The translations under genes were made by a program, and so were the position numbers. A stretch of DNA of 55,000 nucleotides from Neocallimastix lanati (nom. inval.) (lineage: Eukaryota; Neocallimastigomycota; Neocallimastigomycetes; Neocallimastigales; Neocallimastigaceae): positions 1,225,001 through 1,280,000 of the forward strand of contig JACVTC010000011.1 of NCBI GenBank assembly GCA_016946835.1, in the 5' to 3' direction. Numbering within the stretch: the stretch's first letter is position 1; each line of letters opens with the position of its first letter. The notes under the pieces are model-generated. The model was given only the letters and a program-made list of their open reading frames with translations. It was not told the origin of the DNA and did no database searches. Shown here in pieces: positions 27,740 through 40,133 of this stretch.

Positions 27740-29002
27740 TTTTACTGAATGTTACTCTATACTATATTTCTTCAATTTGTAATAAAAAAAAAAAAATACT
27801 ATCATATAATATATATATAATAGGTCTAAAATTAGTAATTTATATAACTTTTTTTTATTCAACAATTAAAAATTTGTTAATTCACATTGCTAATTTATAA
27901 TTTATATATATATAATATAATAAAAAAAAAAAGTAACTAATACATTTTAATCTTCAAAGTATATATATATATATGAATATAGATATATGAAAAATTCTTT
28001 TCATATTTTCAAAAAATTAAATTTATAAATAAATAAATTAAACAAAAAAAATAATTAAAAAATACCAAAAACTGTAAAATAATACAAAATTATCAAAATT
28101 CAATTTATCTAATATATTAAATGATATTGTATATATATTTTTATCTATTCTTAAACCTTAAACTAGTATTTATTTATAAAAATTATATACACCATCAACA
28201 AAAGAGAAAAAAAAATATAAAAATTATTTATACATATATATTACTAAAATAATACTAATAACATAAAATATTTTTTATTACAAACCTAAATAAAGCAGAT
28301 ATTATATTAACATTCGTTTAAGGTTTAATATTTGATATAGCCTTCACTTAATAGAATAAACAATTAATATTCTTTTAATTATATCACTTTAAAATTAATT
28401 ATCTCTTATATCAAACCAAATATATAAATATTTTTTATTTGATTTCTATTCTCTTTAATTATTTATTTTTAGAATACAAAATATTATATTCTAATTTAGT
28501 TCTGAAATCTCAATTAATTCTTTTATTAAAAGATAATTTTTAACAAATAATTAAAAAAAGATGAAAATGAAAAAATATGTAAATTTTTTATAAATTTATT
28601 TAATAAAAATGATGACCTTAATATTAAATTTTTAATTATAACAGTTAATTAATAAGTACATTTCTTTTATAAAGAATATTTAATTAATATATTACACTAT
28701 TGATTAAAATCAACATTATATTTAAATCGAACATGAACATATATTATGATTATATTTTAAGAATATTGAAGAATACTTCTATGTATTTTTATTATTAAGA
28801 ATTATTAAATAAAATTTCTATGAATATTGAACTACACATAAATCTATTAAAATTTTACATTACCATATATATTAATATTGATTATAATATAATATTAATT
28901 TAATAATAGAAAAAAAATATATTCTATGTATAAAAACAATAGAAATAATGAAAAAAATTAATAAATTCTATTATATATAAACCTAACCAATCGTTTTTTA
29001 TA

Positions 29003-29064
29003 AAATCTAATTAATTTTTATATATGATCATATGATCATAAATTAATGATTGGTCATTAGATTT
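29003..29064. repeat. Imperfect hairpin with nested ATGATCAT palindromes
   Basis: The outer arms AAATCTAAT (29003-29011) and ATTAGATTT (29056-29064) are exact complements. Inside, TTAATTT and AAATTAA arms flank two adjacent ATGATCAT palindromes. The left side has a 5-6 nt bulge. Confidence 0.65.
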
Positions 29065-29372
29065 ATTTTATGTATAAGATTTATTTGTTAAATGATCAAA
29101 TAAAATTAATAGTAAAATAATGAATCATTCATTATTATTAAGTATTATCTACATAATTATACAATATATATTCATTATACTAATTCGCCATATTTATTCA
29201 CATTATGAATACGTTAATTATTAGATAGTTATTAAATAGTTATTATAAATCTTAATTATTATATTTTGTTAAATTTTAATTTTCTTTATAATGTAATATT
29301 CAAAATATAAATGAAAGCCATAATAACTATAAATAATCTATATTAAAATAGTGAGATTTTAATTATATCCTT

Positions 29373-29441
29373 AAATAATTTTAATAATTATAATATAATA
29401 ATAATAAAATAATTATTATATTATAATAATTAAAATTATTT
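29373..29441. repeat. 30-bp inverted repeat with one mismatch
   Basis: Left arm 29373-29402 and right arm 29412-29441 are complementary except at one position, with a 9-nt spacer. It is composed only of A and T, so some inverted symmetry is expected by chance, but 29 of 30 pairs is long for chance. Confidence 0.75.
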
Positions 29442-29751
29442 TTATTTTTATTATTTTTATTTTTATTATTTTTATTTTTATTTATACTATATATTAATTT
29501 ATTATATAATTTATTAAGGTGATTTATGTTTTTAGTAATATCCATTTATTTTATGTTGTATTAATTTATGTAAACAATCCTTTTAATTATTTTGTGTAGC
29601 CTATATATATGTAATAAATGTATTTAAGTGATATAAGTTCTATATAAAATATCATGTACTATCCATTTCTTTCTTTGTTAACCATAATTCTAAACATATT
29701 ACAAATTATTATATCAAGATGACAATTTGGTTACACAACAGGTTTGTAACA

Positions 29752-29808
29752 ATTTTTCTATAAAAACAAATTACTTATATAATAAGTAATTTGTTTTTAT
29801 AGAAAAAT
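29752..29808. repeat. 26-bp perfect inverted repeat, 5-nt loop
   Basis: Left arm 29752-29777 and right arm 29783-29808 are exact reverse complements around TATAA. The arms contain C/G positions (CTATAAAAACAAATTACTTA on the left), so it is not only AT simple sequence. A smaller stem GTTACA/TGTAAC (about 29730-29749) lies directly upstream. Confidence 0.85.
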
Positions 29809-30129
29809 GTTTATTAATTTATTAAATATGTAATATTATTTATTATTAATAAGTTGCCGTTAATGTTTCGAATTACTTATTATCTAATTAATTAATTAGT
29901 AAAAGCACATAGAAAAATTATTTTTAATTGCAAAATTCACACATATTTATATTTTTTCGGAAAAACCGTTTCTAAAAAAGTTTGGTAAAATAAGTTTAAT
30001 AAGTTAATACAGATAAGTAATGGACTAAGCTAAAATATTATTATGATATAATATAAAATATTAATAATAAAAATATAAAATCATATGAGATTTATTTTCT
30101 AGGTGTTATGGTTGTTAATTATTTAATTA

Positions 30130-30920
30130 TTTTTATTAAATTCTACAAGAAGTTAAGAGCAGTTAAATTTTTTTCTTCAGGTTCTCAAGATGCTTCAGAA
30201 AGTAGATACCATTTCCACTTGATGAGATATTGTATTTTTCCATAATGCTTTCGTTTATCTAATATTTATTCTACTTCATATTTTTCTTCATTATTAATAG
30301 TAATTGGTGGTCATTTTAGGTTTCTTCCAGAGTGATATTCATAAAATAGATCGAGTTCAGAAATATATATGACAAGATTTACTCTTATATATTTTGATAA
30401 ATAAAATTTTTAAATTACTAAAGATATTTTGCTAATAATATTAAATGGTCCGAATTTTCTGGGTTTAAATCTTTTATTACTGTTTTTAATTATAAGTGTG
30501 CTATTGATCCAGACTTTGTCATTTTTCTTAAAATCAAATGGTTCCTTACGATGGTTATTAATATATTTTTCTTGTTTCTTGATTGCCAATTTATTGTTTT
30601 TTTTTTTTTTTTTTTTTTAGTTCCTTCGTAAGTTCAGTTAAAATTGTTGTAAATTGTTAACAAGTTCTTCAGATCTAGGGACCTCGACATTTATAAAGAC
30701 TTCGGGAAAATGTCTAGGATTAAAACCATAACTTGAGAAAAATGGAGAATAGTTAGTAGACTCTTGTATTGTATTATTTTAACCAAATTCTGCTAAGTAG
30801 ATAAAATCATTCCAGTTTGAACCTTCGAGATTTGTGTAACATTTAAGATAATGATCAATGTAACGAAACTCTTGATACATAAATGATAATCGTAGCAAAA
30901 GGGAATTATTTAGAAAAATA
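30130..30920 (-). pseudogene. Ty3/gypsy chromovirus-type integrase relic with chromodomain
   Basis: Minus-strand reading gives the late integrase core (GSNWNDFIYLAEFG, about 30795-30830; SYGFNPRHFPEV, about 30705-30740), VPRSEELVNN, the GPY/F-type C-terminal region (KNDKVWIN, then KRFKPRKFGPFNII, about 30435-30520) and a chromodomain (EEKYEVE*ILDKRKHYGK, then IKWKW, then EPEE, about 30165-30290). Stops interrupt it, including TGA where chromodomains have the Trp of WEPE. A T run at 30597-30619 interrupts the integrase. The presence of a chromodomain places it in the chromovirus lineage. RT and LTRs are not recognised nearby. Confidence 0.8.
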
Positions 30921-31949
<1,029 letters not shown>

Positions 31950-33027
31950 TTGTATGATTTATTTTATTTCGATAATCTTTAATTTTTATAAAGATACTAG
32001 TATATGGAATAAATTTATTAAATGTATATTCATTTCTATGATTTCATTTGTAATAGGATCACAAACAGTAACAATATTAAATTGTTGTTTTATTATTTTT
32101 AGCTGTCCTAAGAAATATGGATCCAATTTTCTTCTATTAAAATTTCTTATTAGTACTAAATCACCAGGTTTAAAAGAGCTTCTAAGTCTTTTTATTTGTC
32201 TTCTTCTAGCCTTCCATAATTCATTTGCAGTTTCAATATTGTTTATTGTTTATTTGATCCATTATCAATTATTATTATTTCTGGTATTCTATGTCTTGCA
32301 AACATATTTGTTAAAAATCTAATTACATCTTCTGATTCAGTTTTTCCGAGCGGTTCAGCTTCTATCCATTTGGTTAGGTAGTCCATCAGAACAATTATAC
32401 ATTCATTAGGGTACTTTGTTCTATATAGGGGTTCAACTCAATCTAATCCAACTCTACTAAATAGTAAACTAGGTGATGTTGCTAAATCTTCAAGAAAACT
32501 ATTCGATGGTTGAGGTTTGCATGTTTGACATATGTGACAGCATTTAATAAATAAATTTATATCAATATTCATACTTCTCCAGTAATAAACTCTTCTTTGT
32601 CCATGGTAAGTTTTATAGACTCCTTAATAACCAATAATATATGCAGAGTTTATATAAGTTTCCGTTTTTCTTCTTCATCATTGATTACTTTAATAATATT
32701 GTTAATAATATTAACACATATAATATTATTTTCTTTATTTATATTTTCGTTATTAATTTTCATATTTTTATTCACATTATTATTTGTCATATTGTTATAA
32801 CTAAATTCATAATTTTTATCCTTATTTATATTTTGTAATGTTTCCTTTTTTAATAATAATTTTTCATTTTTTAAATCGTTATTTATTTTAATATATTTAT
32901 TCTCATACATCATTAAATTTTGAATATTGTTTATTTTATTTTTATTTGAAGAATTATTATTTTGCTCCTCATTTTAATTTATTTCCATTTTATATTTTAA
33001 TAAAACATTATATTTAGTTAAAGTATG

Positions 33028-33063
<36 letters not shown>

Positions 33064-33530
33064 TTCTGTTGTTTCGTTATTATCAATAATGTTATTTGAA
33101 TTATTTTGATTATTATTATTTACATTGTTCGTTTTATTTTCATCTTCTATTGCAGGTATTCTTGATAAAGCATCGGCCACGACGTTCTTCCTCCCATCTT
33201 CATATTGGACTTTAACCTTCAAAATACTAAATTCCGTAATAATCAACTGTGTTGTAATATTAACCATCTTATTCTTACATTTTTTTTCTCTCAATATTTC
33301 TATCTACTAATTTATAATTTTCGTTTACTGTATTATTGGTATTTTGATTAGGAATAAAATTTTGATAGTATCAAAATTTTTATTTTTATATTTGAATGGA
33401 TATTTGTCAAGATTATAATCATAAAAATTAATTCCATTTTAGCTAGAAATCCTTTAAAGAATCGATGATCACCTACAAAACTGTCTTTAAAAGTAAGATT
33501 TTCTTGGTTGTACTTCTCCATATTAAAATA
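31950..33530 (-). pseudogene. Ty3/gypsy relic, internally deleted gag-pol without chromodomain
   Basis: Order on the minus strand: a Gag-like start (MEKYNQENLTFKDSF, then GDHRFFKGFLAKME, about 33430-33522); the RNase H/linker end (KNVVADALSRIPA, about 33160-33205) followed by an Asn-rich linker; an integrase zinc segment (CHICQTCKPQPS, about 32510-32545); the core (LTKWIEAEPLGKTESED, about 32325-32375; ARHRIPEIIII, about 32270-32305); and an integrase C-terminus (FKPGDLVLIRNFN, about 32130-32175; QQFNIVTVCDPITNE). Most of gag, protease and RT are missing between 33430 and 33290, and part of the integrase core is missing near 32260. Different sequence and lack of chromodomain show it is not the same family as the relic at 30130-30920. 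Confidence 0.8.
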
Positions 33531-34283
33531 AAGTAGAGAATATAAATTATTAATAGTAGAGTAAGTTTTTCAAAGGATTAAAACAGGTGGTTGAATCCAA
33601 AAGGTACAAAGTGATAGTAGAAATTCCAAAAGTTACTAGTAGATTTCCGAGGTAGTTAGACAAAAACACATAATTTATTATCTCTTTTTATAATGTTTTT
33701 TAATTGAATATATATTTTTTTTAACTTGTAATTATTAATCAAAAATTACTGAAATATAAACCAGATTATATAGTATTGAACCAACTATTTATATAATAAA
33801 TTAATGTTTTATACGATAAGTTCCTTTAGCCTTTTAGTGATAACACAGTTAAAATCGATTGTTAATGCTTTATTAGAGAAATAATAGTAATGTTGTCAGA
33901 TTTTTTTTATGTCTAACTTATTGTTAGCAGAAAAACAAATTAGGTTCCCTATATTAATAATATCTTAATACTGAAATGTTATAAAAACAGAAAGTAACTT
34001 TCGTCGGGTTGGAAGTTGCTTAAATTTATATGTTATTCTTTTTTTTTTTTTTTTTAATTATAATATTATTTTTGTATATTATTTTATTATTTATTAAAAA
34101 AAATTATTTTTTATTTGTAAATAGATATTATTATTTTTTTTTTTTAAAAAAAAAAAAATAAATAAAATTTGAATTATTTCAATAATTAGATATAAATAAG
34201 TTAATTATGATATATATATATATTTATATTATTTTCAAAATTAAGTGTGGTACTCATTAAACTTTCCCCAACCCTTTTTTCAT
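33531..34283. other. Unassigned stretch 5' (minus sense) of the gypsy relic
   Basis: It should contain the leader or 5' LTR of the gypsy copy if those survive. I could not find a matching LTR below 30 kb, nor a confident primer-binding site. Part of it (33560-33670, 33960-34020) is less AT-rich than the surroundings. Confidence 0.5.
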
Positions 34284-34499
34284 ATATCAAATTCATGGAA
34301 ATTGAATTTGATATGTTAAAAACGATCAATGCTTCTTATGATTGATAAACTTTTTGGACTAGTAATAGAAGTTTTCCTTTGTTAAGGAGAACTTCTAATA
34401 CTTTTCTTATGTTTATGAAAAGTTTTTTAACTATACTATTCAAAAAAGTATAGGAAACATTATAGAAAGACATTAGAATTCTTTAAAGAAAACTTAAAG
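34284..34499. repeat. Run of consecutive, sequence-unrelated hairpins
   Basis: Exact arms read directly: H1 34284-34295/34303-34314 (12 bp, 7-nt loop). H2 34325-34330/34341-34346 (6 bp). H3 34366-34379/34384-34397 (14 bp, one G-T pair, 4-nt loop). H4 34400-34406/34417-34423 (7 bp). H5 34431-34437/34447-34453 (7 bp). Then two weaker alternatives: 34466-34470/34480-34484 and 34481-34486/34494-34499. The stems contain C and G and differ from each other. No coding frame is recognised on either strand. Function unknown. Confidence 0.75.
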
Positions 34500-34654
34500 C
34501 CAAATTTCTATATATTCATATTAAATTAAAATTATATTAATAATTATTAAAAATATTTATTTTGTTTATTTATATATATTTGACTAGGAATAAAATTTAT
34601 TTAAATATATTTATTAAAAAAAATATATTTACATGAAAGTTAATATTAAAAAAT

Positions 34655-34735
34655 TAAGTTATGAGTTTATAAGACAAAATGACCTCTAACTCTTTCCTTT
34701 CATTGATGATAACTCCATGTGGATAAAAATTATCA
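34655..34735 (-). pseudogene. Short LINE ORF2 C-terminal scrap
   Basis: Minus-strand reading gives GVIINERKELEVILSYKL, which parallels GVIIDEWEKLEAISSNAL at the end of the LINE relic at 19264-20880. DNA identity is also visible (CCTCTAACTnTTTCC and CATTGATGATAACTCCA against CATCGATGATAACACCA). It is a third, older copy of the same family reduced to its 3' end. Confidence 0.6.
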
Positions 34736-35641
34736 TTCAAAGTTTTATGTATATATATATTTATGATATTAATATAATTGAGTAGTTCATTCTTTAACCA
34801 ATTTTTTTCCTTTTTTTTTTTTTTTTTTTATTTAAATTAATAATCAAAATACTTAGAAAATAAGAAGTAAAAAAAAAAATTTACAGCAATTACTGCATAC
34901 TTCAACTTTATTTAATTATAACTTATTATTTTATTCAACATGAATATTTTTTATTTAAAAAACAGAGAATTAATAAAAAAATAAATATTATTTGTTCAAT
35001 TTGAACATAATAACATTTTTAAATAGTAATGTGAAATAAAATATTCAAATTATAGCGTATAAATAAATTCAGAAAAAAGTCCACATGCAACTAATCTCAC
35101 CTCCAGAATATAAGATTTTTGTTTAAAGTAATTCTCATTCGGGATTAGCATTTGATTTGACAATCTGAAAAAAATTATAGTTTTTTTCCTTTAGAAGGAC
35201 TGACCCTGCTGGTCTGTTTTACTGCTTTTACAGCATTGACCCTCAAAAAAAAAAGTATATCTTTTTGAAGTATAATTATTTATTAATAGATATTATACAA
35301 TTAAATTAATAATCCAAAACAAAATGCTCTAATAATATACAAATTTAATTTTATAATACTAAATATTTTATTTATAATTTGAATGTTTATCTTTTTTTAA
35401 AGATTATTATTTTCTGTATTTTAATTATTACAAATAATATATTAAAAATTTATTTTATTATATAAATAAGATAATTTTCTTTTTTAAATATTGCGTTAAA
35501 AATTAAGATATTATTAGTTACATATTTTTTTATGATAACTTATTTTTATATTTTTTATTTTATTATTTTTTTTTTATCATTTGAAAATTCTTTTCTGCTT
35601 ATAATATAAATTAATAATTGATATGAACAAATATTTTTCAC
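34736..35641. other. Spacer with an unassigned GC-richer patch
   Basis: Mostly AT-rich with no gene. At 35085-35255 lies a patch of clearly higher GC containing GGACTGACCCTGCTGGTCTG and ACTGCTTTTACAGCATTGACC. On the minus strand it can be read NENYFKQKSYILEVRLVA, which may be a relic of a mobile-element protein, but I recognise no family. The rest up to 35641 is the 3' flank of VTC1. Confidence 0.5.
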
Positions 35642-36154
35642 TTAGAAACAATATTGATCATCTAATTCTCTGAATGATAAGAATAAATTCAATATAACAA
35701 CTGGAATTAAAAAACCGGTTAATAAATATGGACCGTAACGGTCATCGTATGGTCCTGGGTGCTTTTCTTTAATCATATTTACTCTCCATCTGTATCTGAT
35801 CATAGCATAAAAAATAAAGATAATACCGACTATAGAGAATAAAGTACCACCAACTCTTGCAACAACGTTACCGAAAGCTTTATTAAAATAATTTTATATT
35901 ATATTATTTATGAATATTATTACAATATTGAAATTTATTTAATACCATTTTCGTTTATATAACATAATTACAAAAATCTTTATATTTAATAAATTTTTAC
36001 CTAAAATAGTTAAAGATAAACCAGCTAATAAAATACCAGTGTGAGTCCAGGAAAGGAAAGTTCTTTCATTAGCAAAGTAAACCTTTGGTTCTACACGTGA
36101 TGGTGTTACTTGGCTACCACCACTTTGCTTTTTTGATCCTCCTTGTCTTTGCAT
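35642..36154 (-). CDS. VTC1: Vacuolar transporter chaperone complex subunit Vtc1
   Basis: Two exons, 36154-36001 and 35877-35642, with one GT/AG intron of 123 bp; 129 residues, the same size as yeast Vtc1. After a hydrophilic Gly/Ser/Gln start comes [17 protein letters not shown], the conserved VTC entry segment, then three membrane helices: about 34-52 ([15 protein letters not shown]), about 59-79 ([19 protein letters not shown]) and about 103-122 ([16 protein letters not shown]). Vtc1 is the small membrane subunit of the polyphosphate polymerase complex on vacuole and ER membranes. It forms part of the channel through which Vtc4-made polyphosphate passes. No SPX or polymerase domain is present, as expected for Vtc1. 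No other VTC subunit is in the window. Confidence 0.96.
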
Positions 36155-36903
36155 TTTCTACATATTTTGAATTACATTTTATTATTTTATTAAATGAATT
36201 TTTAGTTTATTGATATTTAAACAAACAAACAAACAAAAAAAAAAAAAAAAAAAAAAATTATTAAACTTATTTTTTCAAAATAAAATAAAAAAATTTTATT
36301 ATTAATCTATCAAAGTATATTTTAAAATTTTATATAGCAAAAAAAACGTGATTTTTTTTTCTATATTTAATTAAATAATATTATAATTATTGTGAATGTA
36401 TTTTATTCCTGAGATTAAACATTAACCATTAGAAGAGATAAGTATTGTTTATTTTTATTTTTTTTCCAAATAATTTACATTTTGATATGTGAATATTTCA
36501 TATTTCATTCTAAAATTTCAATTTATTAATTAAATAAATATATTATTGTACTCTCTAAATTAATTATCTCCATAATTCCAATATTTATATTTTGAAAATT
36601 TCATTTTCATTAAAATAAACTTTATCTTTCTTTTTTTTTTTTCTTTATCAATTTTTTCAATTTTTATTATTATTTTTTTTATTATTATTTTTTTTATTAT
36701 TTCTTATTTCTTATTTATATTTATTCTTATTTCATTTTTTTTTTCTGATTTCGTTTTACTTTTCTTTTGCTTTATATATTCATTTCTAAATTTTCATTTT
36801 AAATCCAATATTATATTCTTCTTACTTTTATAAATTTTTATATTTATATAAGTACAGAAAAAATTTAATTTACTCTTGTTTAATCTTTACTTTTTATTAT
36901 TTT

Positions 36904-36934
<31 letters not shown>

Positions 36935-38696
36935 GTAAAAAAAACAATAAATCTTTTTTGTTTTATACTTTGATATATAAAGAAATTAAAGTATTATTTT
37001 TTGTATACTAAATAAAATGATTTTCTAAATTTGATAATACATTATCATATAATATATATTGTGTATCATTATAATAAAGTTTTTATAATAATTTATAATA
37101 AACCAAATGAATTATATGAATTATTATATATTAATTTTTGTATTTAATACTAATTATAATTATTTACATATATTAATAAATATAATCCCTTTATTTTATA
37201 TTTTTATAAAAAAAAAAAAAAAAAGAAATACTTGGGTTTAAAAATTAATATATTAATTACTATAATTTATTGGATTTTAATATACTGTGAATTATATTGT
37301 TTTAAGTCAAACAAGCTTCATATATACTATTAATATAATATAATTATATGCTCTAATACTTTTTTAAATTTATTTGAGTAATATTTGAATTGAAAAAATC
37401 TCATATTTATTCAATTAATATATTAATATATAAATTAATATATTTCGATAATATAAAATTTAATTAACCTCTTTAATCTTTATGTTTAAATAAAATAATT
37501 ATATTTTAACTTTTATAATATATTAACTGTATAATTTAATATATATAATTTATTATTTGATATAGTATAATAAAATATATTATATAATGCCATGAACATT
37601 AGAACTGTCTATAAATTTTATTTACTGTTCTTATTATTAGTTAATTTTTGTATATATTGCATGTATAATTAATAATATATTAAATTGAATTCAAATAAAA
37701 ATAGATATAAAACTATAATATTATTTGTCACCCGTATAAGTATTTATATATATAATATATTACAAGTTTTGTAAAATAATATAAATACTATAAAATTAAT
37801 AAATATTAAAAAGTCAAAAAATAACATAAAATAGTAGAAATAAAACTTATTAAATTTTAATAATTAATATACCTTTATTTATATATAAATTTATTTATTT
37901 ATTTATATATCTATTTATTTATTTATTTATTTATATATATCAATTTATCTCGATTGTTTTTGTTAATATAAAATAATAATTAAATGTAATATATTATAAA
38001 TAATAATCGTTCATGATTTGAAATAATTATATATATTATAAAGTTTGTAATACAAATATATATATTATTTTAAAATAAAAAAATAAAAAAAAAAATACAG
38101 AATAAACAAAAATAAAAATAATGAAATGAATAATAAAAAACGGCAGATTGTAAATATTTATAATTATGGTAAGTCTTGGTTCTTCCTTTATTTTTATTAT
38201 TACTTCTTAGCATTATTATTGAGAGAAGATTTAATATAATTCATTATTAAAACAAAAATAAAATATCTAACAATTATTCTATACTGAAATAAAATCATAC
38301 TAAAATAATAAATAAATAAAAAAATTTAATTATAATATCCAAAAAATATTTATATATAATATCATCTTCAAATTTATTTTTTGAAAAATTATTAATAGAG
38401 TAATTTTGTATTAATTTAAAAAACTTGTAAAATAATATTATAAAATATATTTATTATTTATAAATTAATAAAAATAATAATAATAAAAAGAGTCATTCAT
38501 TTTTTCAGTTTATAATAAATCATTTAATAAATTAAAATATGAATAAAATGTTACTCATAAAAAAAATTTTTTTTTTTTTTTTTGTTTAGAAATAAAAAAT
38601 GGTAAAAAAAAAAAAATTAGACCTCTAAAGTATTTAATAAGAATATGATTCATTAAAAATTATAAAATATTTATAATTTACAACAATGTAATAAAT

Positions 38697-38730
<34 letters not shown>

Positions 38731-39504
38731 AAAAATATATACTAATAATATATTAAAATATTAAAAATAATAAGATATATATTTATATATATATAAAATT
38801 AAATTTATATATATAAATAAAAAAAAAAAAATTTATAAATAAATATATAAAAGATTAAATTATATATGTTTCATTTTAATTATTCATTCATCTATTTATT
38901 ATATATATATAGTCTTTTTTTTTTTTTTTTACATTATTTATTCAAAGGTATGAATTTATTATTTTGATAATATTAAATGATAGTTTAATAGTTTAATTAT
39001 TATTATTAATATTATTTCATTAAGAAAAATAAAATAAAATATTTTTTTTTCTTAAAATTTTAAAATATTAAAATTGCTATAATAATTAATCAATATATTT
39101 TTTTTTACTAAATAAATTATAATACTAATATTTTAATTCTAATATTTTAATATATAAAATTAATATTATAATTATTTTTAGTTTATTTATGATTTATATT
39201 ATTTTATGTTTTTGTGTTTTAATTTTTTTTTTTTTTTTTAAATTATTTATGATAAAATCATTTTTTATTGTTTTTGTTTGTATTTTTTTTTTTTTTTTGC
39301 TTTTTGTTTTGTTTTGTTTTTATAAATATAAATATATATATAGTGTAAATAAAAATTATTCGTTATGATTATTCTTCAAAGAAATGTTAAAATAACATTA
39401 TACTTCTTTTATTATTTCTATTTTTTAATTTATTTATTTATTTATTTTATCATTAATAAGTCTATTTTTTAAAATTAATGACAAAAAAAATTTTTTTTTT
39501 TTTT
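36155..39504. other. Gene-free spacer between apyrase and VTC1
   Basis: About 3.3 kb with no coding signal on either strand. It holds poly(A) at about 36236-36257, poly(T) at about 36909-36933, poly(A) at 38698-38721, short AT arrays and a T-rich belt (36600-36950). It includes the VTC1 promoter (next to 36155) and apyrase 3' flank (next to 39504), but no specific element is recognised. Confidence 0.7.
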
Positions 39505-40091
39505 TTAAATATATTCATGATTCTTTTTCATTACTGTAAAACTATTTACACGTTTGAGTCCATTTGGTGTTCCATCACCACTTATATACTGTTGAAGATC
39601 ACTGTTCACTCTAAATGGAAGATCACTAGTAATATGATTATTGAACTTTGGGTAAGGCCTTAGAGTATTGAAATTTTCAGATGGTTTAATTTTAGGAGCA
39701 TTACTAGTGATATTATCAAGTGAAATAATTTCTCTATATCTATTTAATTTATTACCACTATTATCATCATACAATGGTAATATTTCAGTGTATTGTAAAC
39801 GATGATTTCCATATTTATAGTAAATAATAAGTGTAATTACAATTATAAGTGATAATAAACTAGTCAAACCTAGGAAAAAGACAATAAAAGTAAACTTTTT
39901 ACTATTACCATACTCAATATAATCTAAGGATTCACTGATCGTCGAACAAATATAATTTAATATTACACCTAAAGTCCAAGAAACTTCATAACCATTATAC
40001 TGACTAATTGAAGTAAATGGAACTAATTTTTCTTCTTCTCTTCTGATTGTATTATTATTATTATTATTATTATTATAAGCAGTATTACTTC

Positions 40092-40133
<42 letters not shown>

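Larger units (their letters stand above)
27740..30129. other. Gene-free spacer rich in inverted repeats
   Basis: No coding signal seen. It contains several hairpins listed separately and a 13-bp inverted pair (TTAAACCTTAAAC at 28151-28163, its complement at 28316-28328). ATTTT/ATTATT arrays lie near 29440-29490. The first ~100 bases presumably hold the promoter of the DUF6818-like gene. Confidence 0.7.

Noticed and set aside
31954-32322. 122-codon plus-strand frame
   Set aside because: Shadow of the minus-strand gypsy integrase.
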